From Tulasnella sp. 424 (taxonomy: Eukaryota; Basidiomycota; Agaricomycetes; Cantharellales; Tulasnellaceae), in the NCBI GenBank assembly GCA_019633425.1, contig WSUB01000086.1:1-64000 (forward strand): a stretch of DNA of 64,000 nucleotides, read 5' to 3'. A program made the translations under genes and the position numbers. Numbering within the stretch: the stretch's first letter is position 1; every line of letters begins with the position of its first letter. Below, piece by piece: positions 24,720 through 35,042 of the stretch. The notes under the pieces were generated by a model. It did not search any database. It was not told the DNA's origin and was given only the letters and a program-made list of their open reading frames with translations.

Positions 24720-25060
24720 ACCTCAAGGGCGGATTCTTCATAAGGGATGGGAATTCCAAAATGGAAGACTGAACATGTACATTCGACATGCGAACCTTAT
24801 GCCTCCCCCGTTCGGTCTACAAGTACACATTCGGGCGCCAAACGACAAATACCTTGCAGTAGTCCACCGTGACCAATTGCCACAACTTCCCGGCTTCGAA
24901 ATTCTCCGCAGATCAGCAGAACACAAGCACGACCCCTCCACTTCACTGCGCTCCTGCTGTCTCATGCAACCATTGAGAAGGGGCCTGAAATCCACTGCCA
25001 ACCTCGCTCTATAACCAGCAAAATTGGACTTCTTCGTCAAAAAAGGACAGGCCAGTTTCC
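24720..25060 (+). pseudogene. 5-prime relic of the UBX-domain gene
   Basis: 24970-25056 matches the start of UBX exon 2 at 27838-27920: GGGCCTGAAATCCACTGCCA against GGGCTCTGAAATCCACCGGCA, then the region coding ALDFLVENED, here with a TAA and frame changes. Upstream, GTACACATTCGGGCGCCAA recalls the UBX promoter. Nothing of later exons is present. It stands head-to-head with reductase copy B exactly as the real UBX gene does with copy C. Confidence 0.7.
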
Positions 25061-25089
25061 ATTTGGAATTCCCTTAGCATCTAGTCTCC

Positions 25090-25240
25090 CTAAGGAAGCG
25101 GCAGCGGGAACTGGGAATTCTGCAAGCTCAAGCCGATCGGCGGGTGATCGGCGGGTCGGACAAAGGAGTGGCTCAACTTCAGCGTAGTGCTATTGGCGAA
25201 TTATGCGAGACCAATGAACTATGCCAGCATATAAAGTCAA
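25090..25240 (+). pseudogene. C-terminal relic of propeller-like gene between reductases B and C
   Basis: GCGGGAACTGGGAATTCTGC at ~25101 and the following ~130 bp resemble 19607-19750 near the end of the propeller-like copy 2 (encoding CGNWEFYRLRPVGG). The frame is broken. It precedes reductase copy C in the same convergent order as the intact pair at 19812/19904, so it marks the edge of a duplicated block. Confidence 0.6.
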
Positions 25241-25398
25241 GATCGGTCATATTTCCAGGTCACTTTATGGGTACGGCGCGAATTTTTTGGAGCGTTGAGA
25301 TCGAAGCACGACCCAGTTTGACAATATTTGATAGAGAACATCCGAGCATCGTAGGTAGCATTTCGGAACACGTTTTCCAACACATGTGAGGGAGAATA

Positions 25399-26968
25399 TT
25401 AGGCAAAGCCGAAAACCCCCTGTGGCTGATACAGCTCGTCGATGGACTTGACTTCCTCGTTTGTGAGGGAGACATGCACCGCACCTGTATGCAATCGAGG
25501 TAAGAGTGCTGTTTCGGTATAGTTACCTGCAAGGCGATATGACTTACCGGCGCTGTCTCTCAGCTTGTCCAAGCTCGTCGTGCCCACAACGGGCGCTGTA
25601 ACAAAGCCCTTTGACAGGGACCACGCTAGAACGACTTGAGCCATCGAAATATCGCGGCTCTTTGCAATTGTCTCGATTCTATGGGACGGGGTTCGGCTTC
25701 CATTATCCCGGTCATCGACTCAAGAAGCTTACCTTTTGTTGATATCAGGTAAAAACGGGGCTCCTGCCATGAATTTCAAGTATCTGAGGCAATCACTTAG
25801 TGAGAACGGATAGTGGGATATTGAATGGCTTCCCTCACATGTCACTATCGCTACGTTCCGTTTGCGTGGTGAGGGGCCGAGCGAGAAGGCCCCCAGCGTT
25901 CGGAGACCAAATCATCATTCCAACCCCGAGATCCTGTAGGAGTGGGATCATCTCGCGTTCTTCTTCTCTATAAATGGGATTGTAGAGGTTCTGCATGGAG
26001 ATGAACTCGGTAAGTCCGTGTTGGCGAGCGTAATTCTGCATCTTGTGGACTGAAGATGGAGCGGAGATCCGGGGGGTGTCAGAATTATCCTCGTCGTGCA
26101 ACGGGTTGGAGATCCAAAAATCTCACATTGCCACGCGTAGCAAGACGACATTCCGATGTAACGTGCATACCCGGCTTTAACAATGTCGTGGAGTGCGTGC
26201 ATAGTCTCCTCGATAGGGGTATTCGGGTCGAAGCGGTGGCCTAATTATAGAGTAGGTTGGTAGTCTTGCCCGAGGCTGTCAGCAGAACACTCACACTGGA
26301 AGAGATCAACGTAGTCGAGCTGAAGACGTTCGAGGGAGTTCTTGATCGCTGCAAAAAGATACTAGAGGGGAATGAGCCCGTATCTTCCTTCAGTTACCGG
26401 AAGACCTACCTTTCGGCTGAGACCATGCAGATTTGTGTAGCGAAGACGTTCGAGCTTTTCCTCAGGGGCACCCCAAAGTGTCCCTTGCTCTCGAGACACG
26501 GCAATACATGCTTTGGTCATCACAACAATCTCATCTCTCGGTAGATTATACTTCTTGATGGCTTTTCCGAGGATTATCTCAGATTCCTATGCGAAGCGGG
26601 GTGTCCGACTCGAACAACAGGGACGAAATGTGGGCAAGAAGCACTTACGCCGTTCGAGTATATATCCGCCGTGTCGAATGTGTTGATACCGAGGTCGTAC
26701 GCGAGTTTAATATGCTCAACGGCTGAAGAGACCGCTAATCTATTAGACCGCCTTGCGTTATGAGCAAGTGCGACATTACCTTTCTCTTCTTCTAGAAGCC
26801 AGCCCTGTTCACTCTTGGATCCATACGACGCGCAACCCCTGCATGCAAAGTCCGGATTTAATGACATAGATAGAGACTAGACCAGCGATTGACTTACAAA
26901 ATGATGCGAGACACCTTAAGGCCCGACTTGCCGAGTCGGGCGTATTGCATGTTGTTTTCCGTACTCAT
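25399..26968 (-). CDS. Aldo-keto reductase, array copy C
   Basis: Starts with an [24 protein letters not shown] N-terminus at 26968 and ends [14 protein letters not shown] at 25399. Tetrad residues are present in [23 protein letters not shown] and [10 protein letters not shown]. The usual WGAV after the catalytic Lys is replaced by CIAV (from TKAWGAV to TKACIAV), which may alter the active-site rim. The exon that begins HLFAAIK in A and B begins YLFAAIK here because of a changed acceptor (CTAG). It is divergent from the UBX gene across 754 bp. Confidence 0.82.
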
Positions 26969-27722
26969 TTGGCAGAATATAGGGGGGTTCGTTCCAATGG
27001 ATTATAGAGTGCGATGATGATATGGCTAAGATCCCAAATCGCAGGTCCTCTTATACGAGCCCTCCGAGTCTGCCTTCGGCCACGGGTCTGCCGATTGCGT
27101 CAAAAGAATGGTCTCGGTCAGCATACCCTCAATTTCCCACTCGGCATTCTTGGTGAGCACCCAGCGACGCCTAATACACTAATCATGCCTTCATGGATTT
27201 CGCAACAGGAATTGCGTAACGACTGGTGGCGTCGACGATTCGTTCCTTCGGTGGTTTCATAAAGATATGCCGCTAACGGAGATGCTTCATCCGGGAGGGG
27301 GTTCGAGATACAGACAACGACGACTTTAGCTGAATCCTTCTTCGACCACGACATCAACCCTGTCTGAAAGGATTTTCTCTCCAAGAATGACTTGAAATGC
27401 CTGATTTGTTTATCGTTGACGAGGAGAGCACCTTTCCCCGATGATCAACACGGTGAAGCTGCAACGTGCAGATAGGCAGTGAAGCAGATCTCGAGTTTAC
27501 TGCATTCGTACGGGTGAGTCTTCGCCTCAGAAATGCCTTGCCTGTCGATCGGTGACCGAGTGGGAGGCCGGCCCTCTCGTTCATGAGCAGAGGACCGCAG
27601 TTACCAGAAACGGGAGATTGAACAAATCCGTTCGACGTGCGAAACCGCGTGCGTCACCCCCTTTCAGTCCGCAATAGTAGCAAGCCCGGGCGCCAACTGA
27701 CTTTCCTTGAAGCATCCCCACA
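26969..27722. promoter_or_regulatory. Shared divergent promoter, reductase C / UBX gene
   Basis: 754 bp separate the two start codons. 27110-27300 is conserved upstream of reductases A and B, and 27525-27722 belongs to the UBX side. No open reading frame of note. Confidence 0.55.
27048..27055 (-). promoter_or_regulatory. TATA-like box of aldo-keto reductase copy C
   Basis: TATAAGAG on the minus strand about 80-87 bp before the ATG at 26968, at the same position as the TATAAAAG of copies A and B but weakened by a substitution. Confidence 0.5.
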
Positions 27723-29383
27723 ATGAGCGATCGTGAACAACTTCTAAGCTTCGGATTTCCAGCGGATCGAGTGGAATGTAAGCATGCAAGCGGTTCTGTT
27801 CTGCTGCGCCACCCAATTCTGATCCAACCACCGAACAGGGGCTCTGAAATCCACCGGCAACCGCGGTCTACAAGCAGCATTGGACTTCCTTGTTGAAAAT
27901 GAGGACAAACCTGTACCAGCAGATCTTGGATCGGTGTCTGAGCAGAAACCACCAGCCGGCGCAGCAGCAGGCCCGGGTGATGAAGATGATGATGACGCGG
28001 CTGCCCTGCAGGCGGCTTTGGGCATGTCGATGAAGACGGCGACTGCGGAAGAAGGGGCCACAAGCGGAGAAGGCGGATCCGGTGGCGGAGTTGCTCAGGT
28101 ATTATTATGTCTATCCCCTGTTGCCACCTGTTTTTCTGACCGCTTTGCGATTATAGAGCATCAGGTGCTCAATCTGTGGCAAGATATTCCGAGACACCGC
28201 TCTTGCAAACTTCCACGCAGAAAAGTCTGGTCATGATCAATTCGAGGAATCCACTGAAGAGGTATACATACCCTCTTGTACCTTCCGATGAAGACCTTTT
28301 GTTGACGGTGGTTTTTTGTGATTCAGATAAAACCACTAACCGAAGAGGAGAAGAAGCAACGTCTTGAAGAACTACGGCAGCGTGCAGTTGAGAAAAAGGC
28401 TGCTAAGGCTGCTCAGGAGGCGGAGGAGAACAAGGCAAATGAAAAGATTCGTCGAAAAGCGGGGCAGGTATGGAAATGGCTAGGCATCTTGTTCAATGAG
28501 AAGCGATTCTGAGATCGATTGTTACAGGACAGGCTAGAAGCTGTTGAACAAATGAAAATCAAAGAGCTGGAAAAGGAAGCGGCGAAAAAGAGGCAGGGTA
28601 AGTGGATGCAAGTATCGCCTTGGGTTACCCGCTGAGGCAGGTTTCTCGTTTCGGCGAACAGAGAAACTCGACGATGCAAAAGCTCGAGCAGCGATCAAAG
28701 CCCAGATAGAAGCTGACAAGCGGGAAAGGGCCGAGAAAGCCGCGCGAGAGAAAGCGTTGCGCGAAGGGAGGGAATACGTACCCGGGGGATCGTCAAGCTC
28801 TACACCGGCATCCTCTTCCCAACCTGCAGCTCCGGCTCCTGCAGTCAAAGGAAGCGAATACAAGGATACCAGACTGCAGGTGAGAGGCCACGTTTCTCTT
28901 GACCCATGGTCAAGTTGCTCACACACTTACACTTGGCCTTACTCGGCATGACAGATCCGATTGTCGGCTGGAGGCGCACCGTTAATTACCACATTACCGA
29001 GTGACAGCCGTGAGTTTCTTTCCTTGCCAAATGCGAGCTAGGATGCCGAATCCACATGGCCTCGCCCTGCAATTCTATTATGTCTCGTCGGACAAGCACA
29101 CCCGCTGACCTTCGCCCTTTTGCGTCAATTACATAGCATTGCGTGCCGTCGCCGAGTTTGTGGCTAGCCAATCTCTAGCATACAGTGTCGATACGGTATC
29201 TTTCGCGATGCAATTCCCGAGGTAAGGCCTAGAAAACCCTCTTGGGATGGTTTACGACAAGTCGCTCACCCACCGCCTTATCTCTTCACGTACATTTCCA
29301 GAAAAACCTTCACCCAGGCCGACATGAACAAGAGTCTCAGAGATCTAGGTCTTACGCCGTCCGCAGTCCTCATCGCCTCCTAA
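27723..29383 (+). CDS. UBA-zinc finger-UBX domain protein, p97/Cdc48 cofactor (356 aa)
   Basis: Nine exons (27723-27777, 27839-28098, 28157-28261, 28327-28467, 28528-28597, 28662-28879, 28955-29009, 29137-29221, 29302-29383) close in phase to 356 residues. Domains in order are: N-terminal UBA (LLSFGFPADRVEWALKSTGN, GLQAALDFLVEN); an acidic Ala/Gly-rich linker; a C2H2-type finger (C-x2-C-x12-H-x5-H in CSICGKIFRDTALANFH); a long Lys/Glu coiled coil; a Ser/Ala/Pro linker; and a C-terminal UBX (IRLSAGGAPLITTLPSDS to KTFTQADMNKSLRDLGL). This layout fits UBXN1/SAKS1-like adaptors that bring ubiquitinated clients to the Cdc48/p97 ATPase. All splice sites look intact. Confidence 0.9.
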
Positions 29384-30216
29384 TCCCAGAAGCTGGAATT
29401 TCCACTGGCTTCGGTGCATCCCCAACTTGAACGTGCTCATTAGAACGCATTGTTATCTTGCTCTCCCTTTGTCCTTCTACCTCACAAGTTGAACGAAATT
29501 TGGTATCTGGAACGAAATCACTACTCCATTTGGTGTTGAAGGAAAAAAGAAGCCGGCCCGCCCCTCTGTGCGATTGTGCGACGCCGCCGCCTCCCGCCCC
29601 GCCCCGCGCCCCAATTTTCATTTCGGCACCGAAACCCAGCTTCTTGCGCGCTTCTCTCTCTCTTTCTCAGCATGAGAGCAGTTTGACCTCGTGCGGAAGC
29701 ATCTCGATGAGGTAAGAGAGGTCGGCTTGACACTCACGAGTTGCACAACCCAGGTGGAAATTTAAAAGGAAAACGTCGGCATAAAAATCCCGTTTGTTTT
29801 TTTTTTGGTTTCGTTTAGAGTGACTAGACTAGAATTAGCCAATAGGAGCAAATATTAGAAGAAGTAAGGAAAAAAAAACAAGAGGGGATAGCGCGCTAAG
29901 TAATACAACATCAGAGATCTCCAATTCGGAGAGGTCTAGTAAAAGCGATATAGCGGGAAAGAGCAAGAGAAAGAAAACAGAGTAGGACAGCGAGTAGCAA
30001 GACGATAGCGACGATAGCGGAGTAGCGGGGCGGGAAACATTGCAGAGATGAGGGATACAGTTGACGTTAGTGCATGATGAGAGAGACAGCGAGGAAGAGG
30101 GATAGCAAGAAGAAAGACATTGAAGAAAACATGAGAAGAGGGCATATACGAGCCACCATAGACGAGTCCAGCCAGTCCAAGAAAGAGAAAAAATCACCAA
30201 ACGCCTTCCAAGTGCT
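29384..30216. other. Convergent 3-prime intergenic region
   Basis: Lies between the stops of the UBX gene and of the minus-strand Ser/Pro-rich gene. It contains a CG-rich tract at 29575-29612, a T10 run near 29798-29810, and purine-rich sequence at 29860-30190. No gene supported. Confidence 0.5.
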
Positions 30217-32379
30217 TTACACCTTGGTCAGCTTCTTAAACATCTGCGCGACACCCAAGCTGCTGCTCTTCTTCTTAACTGTCTTGAGATTCTCCGCCAC
30301 GTACTTCGGAGGCAGGGCAGGGACGGGCGGGGGCGCGAACGTAGGAGACCTCAGCGACCCTTTAGCAGCGAACCCACCGGGACCCGAAAACGACGCCTGT
30401 CGAAGCCCAGAGTACTTGTCCGGGTGAGGGAGCGGTGCGAGGTACGATGGGGAGGTGGGCGACAGCGGGGACGCTGGCATCTCGTTGCCTTTGGAGTGCG
30501 CGTTGACGAGGTTCTGGAAGAAGTTGGCTGAACCGACTGCGAGTGAGGTCGAGTGGCGGTGAAGCTTGGACTTGGGAGTGAGACCTGGAGAAGGTTGTGC
30601 CTGCTGGCCCCAGGTAGCGCTAGGTTGGATGGGCTGGAGTGGTGGAAGGGCGCTTCGTTGCGAAGCGGGTGCGGGCGGGGGAGCGAACGCGTCGCCGAAG
30701 AACTCCATCTTTCCTTCTTGATCCAATGGCAGAGTGGGTCGAATCGTTCCGAGGGACGTCTGAGAAGCCGCTGCCCGCCCGTCAACGAGGTCGGAGGGTG
30801 GTTGAGGTGCGGTCCCAGGACGAATTCGACGGTCGGCTCCTTTCGGCCTTGGCGTGCTGGATGCGGACTTGGTGTTGCTGGTCGAGGTAGACTGGGGAGC
30901 AGGGAAGGACTCGACACCGCGTGTGCTTGGGCCAAGGGTAACAGGCCCCGAAGCCTTCGTCAACCCACCGACGGTAGAGACAGCGGACAACTTGACGGCA
31001 CCACCTTCGGGAATCATCACGGCGTCGTCGTAGCCCAAGTCGAACACGTCCGTCGATCCGGCGGACCGAAGGACGCTGGAGCTGGAGTCCACGGATGAGG
31101 CCGTAGGGTCGAACTGCTTCCACGAGTCCTCGCTGCTCCGGCGCGTGTCGATGTGGGAGACGGCTGCTTTGCGACGCCTCCTGGCTTCGGCCTGGTCCAA
31201 GAGCTGCTGGTACTCGTCCATCTCCTCTTGTCCGCTCCACATGACGCCGTTCTCGTCGCGCAAGTAAGGAATCGACTGGCCTTGGACGCCGACTTCGCGC
31301 TTGCTCGTGCCGGTCGAAGCGCCGATCGGGTGGTGTTCGCCGTCTCGACCGAAGGAGCGAGTGCCGGAGGGGGCGCTGCCGTTGAGCGGTACGTAAGGAG
31401 CGATGTAGTGTTTCTCCGAAGAAGAGGAGTGCGTGCCAGGTGCGTATTGAGAGGCTACCTTGCCCTTGGCAGCCTTGCTGTTGCCCATCAGACGATCGAG
31501 CTCGGCGATTTGTTGAGTGGTGAAGGGTAAGACCTTCTCGGGAGCCTTGCGGCTTGACGAAGGTCGGTTGGAGGAGGATGATGATGAACTAGGCATGATG
31601 GAGATGATTTTGAAAGGATTAGGAATGGATTTAAAAGGATTCTTGGGTTTGAGAGCAGAGAATGATGCAGATGATAGCGAGCGGTTGCGGCTCGTGCGGG
31701 TGCGTGGGGATGAAGGAAGAGGAGGAGAGCGGTGAAAGAAAGACGTCCAAGCGGAGAGGGGCAATGTCTGTGGTGCTTGACTGTGAGATGAGGGGTATTT
31801 GAGAATCACTGCAGAGGCGTAAGGGTCTGAGTGCAGGAAAGTAAAGTGCTCAGAGTCCTCCTGTTGTTCGGGATCCTTGGCCTGAGTAGAAGGTTCCTCG
31901 TTCGCAGGGTCGTATAGAGTTGCTTCACTGGAATATCTCGGTTCCTCTTCGATGGGATCGTGCTCGGAACAAACCGAAGGATGATGGTCTACTTGTGCGG
32001 TGGTGGGCGGAAAGCTGGGAGAGGGTGCAAAAGTGAAAGGGAGTTTGTCAAAGGCACGGGCGTGACGTTTTGGTCGATCGATCGGTGATGAGGGGATTGC
32101 CGAGGATAATGAAAATGCTGAAGCCGACTTGGGTGATGACTGTGGGATGGGAGATGGGGTATCAAAAAATTGCAGAACCGATGAAGGTGGTGGTGGACTG
32201 GAGGGTTGATGGCGGAGAGTGGATGACGGAGGCGGGGAGAGGTGTTGCAGGAGTCTGCGTTTGTTGCGGTACTTGGCAGCAGACGGTGCTGGCTTTAGTA
32301 GGAAGTCGGGGGCGGGTCCATGAGTTTGGGCCGGGGGGACACAAACAACTTGAACCTGAGAGCTGGACCCTGAGTGCAT
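30217..32379 (-). CDS. Ser/Pro-rich, largely disordered hypothetical protein (~720 aa)
   Basis: One long uninterrupted frame. The first ATG in it is at 32379 (MHSGSSSQVQ); the frame is open further upstream without an ATG. A second plausible start lies near 31597 (MPSSSSSSSNRPSSSRKAPEK). Visible features are long Ser/Pro tracts, EEMDEYQQLLDQAEARRRRK (short helical, basic) and a basic C-terminus KTVKKKSSSLGVAQMFKKL. No catalytic domain recognised. The reading frame keeps compositional bias over 2 kb, which supports a real gene. Function unknown; the length and bias resemble fungal cell-cortex or signalling scaffold proteins, but that is only a guess. Confidence 0.7.
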   Translation of the reverse strand: MHSGSSSQVQVVCVPPAQTHGPAPDFLLKPAPSAAKYRNKRRLLQHLSPPPSSTLRHQPSSPPPPSSVLQFFDTPSPIPQSSPKSASAFSLSSAIPSSPIDRPKRHARAFDKLPFTFAPSPSFPPTTAQVDHHPSVCSEHDPIEEEPRYSSEATLYDPANEEPSTQAKDPEQQEDSEHFTFLHSDPYASAVILKYPSSHSQAPQTLPLSAWTSFFHRSPPLPSSPRTRTSRNRSLSSASFSALKPKNPFKSIPNPFKIISIMPSSSSSSSNRPSSSRKAPEKVLPFTTQQIAELDRLMGNSKAAKGKVASQYAPGTHSSSSEKHYIAPYVPLNGSAPSGTRSFGRDGEHHPIGASTGTSKREVGVQGQSIPYLRDENGVMWSGQEEMDEYQQLLDQAEARRRRKAAVSHIDTRRSSEDSWKQFDPTASSVDSSSSVLRSAGSTDVFDLGYDDAVMIPEGGAVKLSAVSTVGGLTKASGPVTLGPSTRGVESFPAPQSTSTSNTKSASSTPRPKGADRRIRPGTAPQPPSDLVDGRAAASQTSLGTIRPTLPLDQEGKMEFFGDAFAPPPAPASQRSALPPLQPIQPSATWGQQAQPSPGLTPKSKLHRHSTSLAVGSANFFQNLVNAHSKGNEMPASPLSPTSPSYLAPLPHPDKYSGLRQASFSGPGGFAAKGSLRSPTFAPPPVPALPPKYVAENLKTVKKKSSSLGVAQMFKKLTKV

Positions 32380-32636
32380 CAGGATACACGCGCGTGGTGT
32401 TAGACAGAGTGTGGGATGAGAGACAGGGACCCTAAGAGTGAGAGTTGACACATGGCGCTTCGTAAGAAAAAAGGATATTCGCCGAGTAGGAAGAAAGGGT
32501 AAAGCGCAGACTCACCCGCTATACCTCCAGACTGCAAGATCCTGAACGAATCACCTTCAAGTTCCGGGTATTTGGTCGCAGATTATAGTCAATAATAATG
32601 AATAATTAAATCGTGATCGATCTTTGCAATTGAGTA

Positions 32637-32690
32637 AGAGGAAAGAGAGAGAAGAGAGAGAGAGAGATGGCGAGAGAGAGCTTGAAGGAG
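32637..32690. repeat. GA-rich microsatellite tract
   Basis: GAGAGAGAAGAGAGAGAGAG-type purine run, pyrimidine-rich on the minus strand, placed in the upstream region of the Ser/Pro-rich gene. Such CT tracts are common in fungal promoters and leaders. Confidence 0.8.
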
Positions 32691-34838
32691 AACGATCCGG
32701 TCGTGGTTGGTACCCTCAAGCCAAAGTGTACCATTCTGATATATAATGGCAAAGTTAGTAGAACAAAATACTCAAGTTCGTTGCTCTACTTTGGCTGCGC
32801 ATTGTCGCGTCGGTAAGGTCGTCCTTTCTTGAGGAGTGAGGGGGAGTTGAGTGCGTTGAGTGGGAGGGGTCAAAGCAAAGGCAGACCCCCCTTTGTTCTC
32901 TTCTTCAGGAAGAAGCATCCACAACAAAAGGCTCCCTCCTCCCTCCCGACGGTCCCTGCCCCCTCTCTTCTGCGCGTCTTACCGACACGTTGCCTATATC
33001 AAGATTTTTCCGGTATTTGGTAATACCCGCCCTCTGGCATCTCCCGGTTTCAGCGGGTTTGATCATGGGCGGGGATGGTTGGTCGGTGTCGGAGACAAAA
33101 TTGCGATGTATTTCCCACGTAGATGCCCATGTTCGATCTCGTACTATTGTCCACACCTCACCTCAACATCAATCGCTCTAACACCACCATCGCCATATTC
33201 TAACCATGGAGTATGTTGAATCTAAAAGGTAATTGCTAATCTTCGACGTCAGCATCTCATCGGCAGTATCCGATGCCGCGGTAAGTGGGCATGCGCCCGA
33301 CGTGAGAAGCTTCGCCTTTGCGCCTTTGTTCGCCGCTTTAGGCAACTCTCTTGGACCCCTTCCCGCCCTCCACCCTTTCGGTGGTTCCCCCGAAAAAGAC
33401 ATCCCCGTTGGTCTTTGCCCTCCTTTCCCTCGGTTCCTCCCGCCACAAACAGCTTTCCAAATTGCATATCTTGCCGTTAAGTGGCATCGGAAGCAGTATG
33501 CACCGTGGACAGGTTGTGGCAAGCCTCACAAAAACCTGAAATGATGATGGCATTCGAAGCAAATATCTTGGCATCGATTTATTCGGACCTGACGGTATCC
33601 GCGAAGAACTTCGCGCGCGTGATGAACGACGATCTCAGTCCAATGAGAGCTCCCGAACGAGCGGACTCCCGATTATCGGGGCTCTCACCCCCAATCCCCT
33701 ATTACAAACAACTTTTTAAATTTCACGATCTTCGAAAGAAGCAAGATTCGGAAGATTCGCAAAACACGTGGAGGCACGTGGCTTCATCCACATGGGAAGT
33801 TAAACCATTTGTTATGGGCGAGGATCCAGGGGACTGTGTTCGTCCGCCCCCGATCGCGAAAAGCTTACCGGAAACTTCCCCTCAGGATGCCGAAGGGAGG
33901 CGGGGTTTCAACCCAGCGTATGTACAGCTACAGGGTGTGTCGTCCCGCCGTATGACCAGATAGGTATTCCGCGCCGCTCTTCATCGGCGAGGGTTTCTCT
34001 GGATCAAGGAAGAGCCGCAGAAGAAATGAAAATTCAGGTAAACGGCGTACCCTGTACGCCTCAAGGGGTTAATGCTGTAATGCAACTCGCCGCCCCCTTC
34101 TCTCTGTGTTCGATGAGAATGAAAAGTTCCACTTTTCCTTATCGAGTTGCCGGTAACACACTTGATCATGGTTCATCAGCTGTTACCAGACATTCAATTA
34201 GCCGCGATACCCATCTAGTCTCAAGCGCTTTTTGTTTTCGGCCCCCAATTACAAGGCGAGCTTTTTTTTGCCTCTTAGGACTTTGTTTTTTACATGCCCA
34301 TTCTCACATGAACGTCCCCGTTAGGGTGGTCTGGGTGTGCTTATCTATCGGCACTTGTCAAGGTGCTTCTCAGCCAAGAGGAGCAGGTCCACAACCCACC
34401 CCCGTCACGCGTAGTTTATGCTGCCCTGCACACAAAGTGAAAGTTATGCTTGCACCACTGGACCTGGAAAATGCCACTCGTTCTCACCCGACATTACCGC
34501 CACGGTGACACGGCTCTCCGCGACCTGGTGCCACAGAATCAACAACCGTTCCAACCCACACCGGAGTGGCGCTCACCCTACTCTATTTAGACCTGAAGTA
34601 TAGCCATGCTGAGCCTTGCCTCGATATAGTTGGTCCGCATTGTACGCACGAGGACTCAATGGACAGGTTCCCGGTACCAAAGTCTACCCTTCACGCCCCC
34701 CGATTCCAACCCCCCGGAAGCATAAGCCCTAAACCACGTTTGTACGATTTTCCACCTTCTTCTCTCGTCCACGCGTTAGGTTTTGGGGTTCATTCCACGT
34801 GGACTATACACATTCTATTGTCGAAGAGATGAAAGTGG
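32691..34838. other. Gene-poor stretch
   Basis: Several open frames of 60-160 codons occur on both strands (for example around 33233-33963), but none shows a domain, a matching exon set or codon character consistent over its length. I see no supported gene. Confidence 0.4.
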
Positions 34839-35042
34839 ATGTTTTGTTTTATTCGTCTTGCCCCCGCAATCCTTGTGTGCCTTGCGCTGTCCTGCGTGCA
34901 CGCTACGTGCCCGAAGGGACGTACGTTGGCTGCGGAGTATGGGCTAATGTCGTTTCGGTGGAACCAGACCAACCAAGGTAAACTCTTCTCTATCCCGTTC
35001 TGTCGGGAACAAGTTACGCCCCGTCGCGCAGTCTATCGCTAG
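34839..35042 (+). CDS. Candidate small secreted peptide (67 aa)
   Basis: ATG-started frame with an N-terminus like a cleavable signal peptide: MFCFIRLAPAILVCLALSC followed by VHA and a polar, Cys-containing remainder. No family recognised. The 3-prime half lies in the block duplicated at 37791, where the signal-peptide part is absent. Length and lack of introns make chance occurrence possible. Confidence 0.25.
   Translation: MFCFIRLAPAILVCLALSCVHATCPKGRTLAAEYGLMSFRWNQTNQGKLFSIPFCREQVTPRRAVYR

Noticed and set aside
19904..27055. Secondary-metabolite gene cluster around the reductases
   Set aside because: No polyketide, peptide or terpene synthase, P450 or cluster regulator is present; neighbours are propeller-like, ALKBH6 and UBX genes.
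33206..33963. Possible intron-rich small gene starting MEYVESKR at 33206
   Set aside because: The putative introns are too short (24 bp) or missing, and no frame continues into a recognisable protein.
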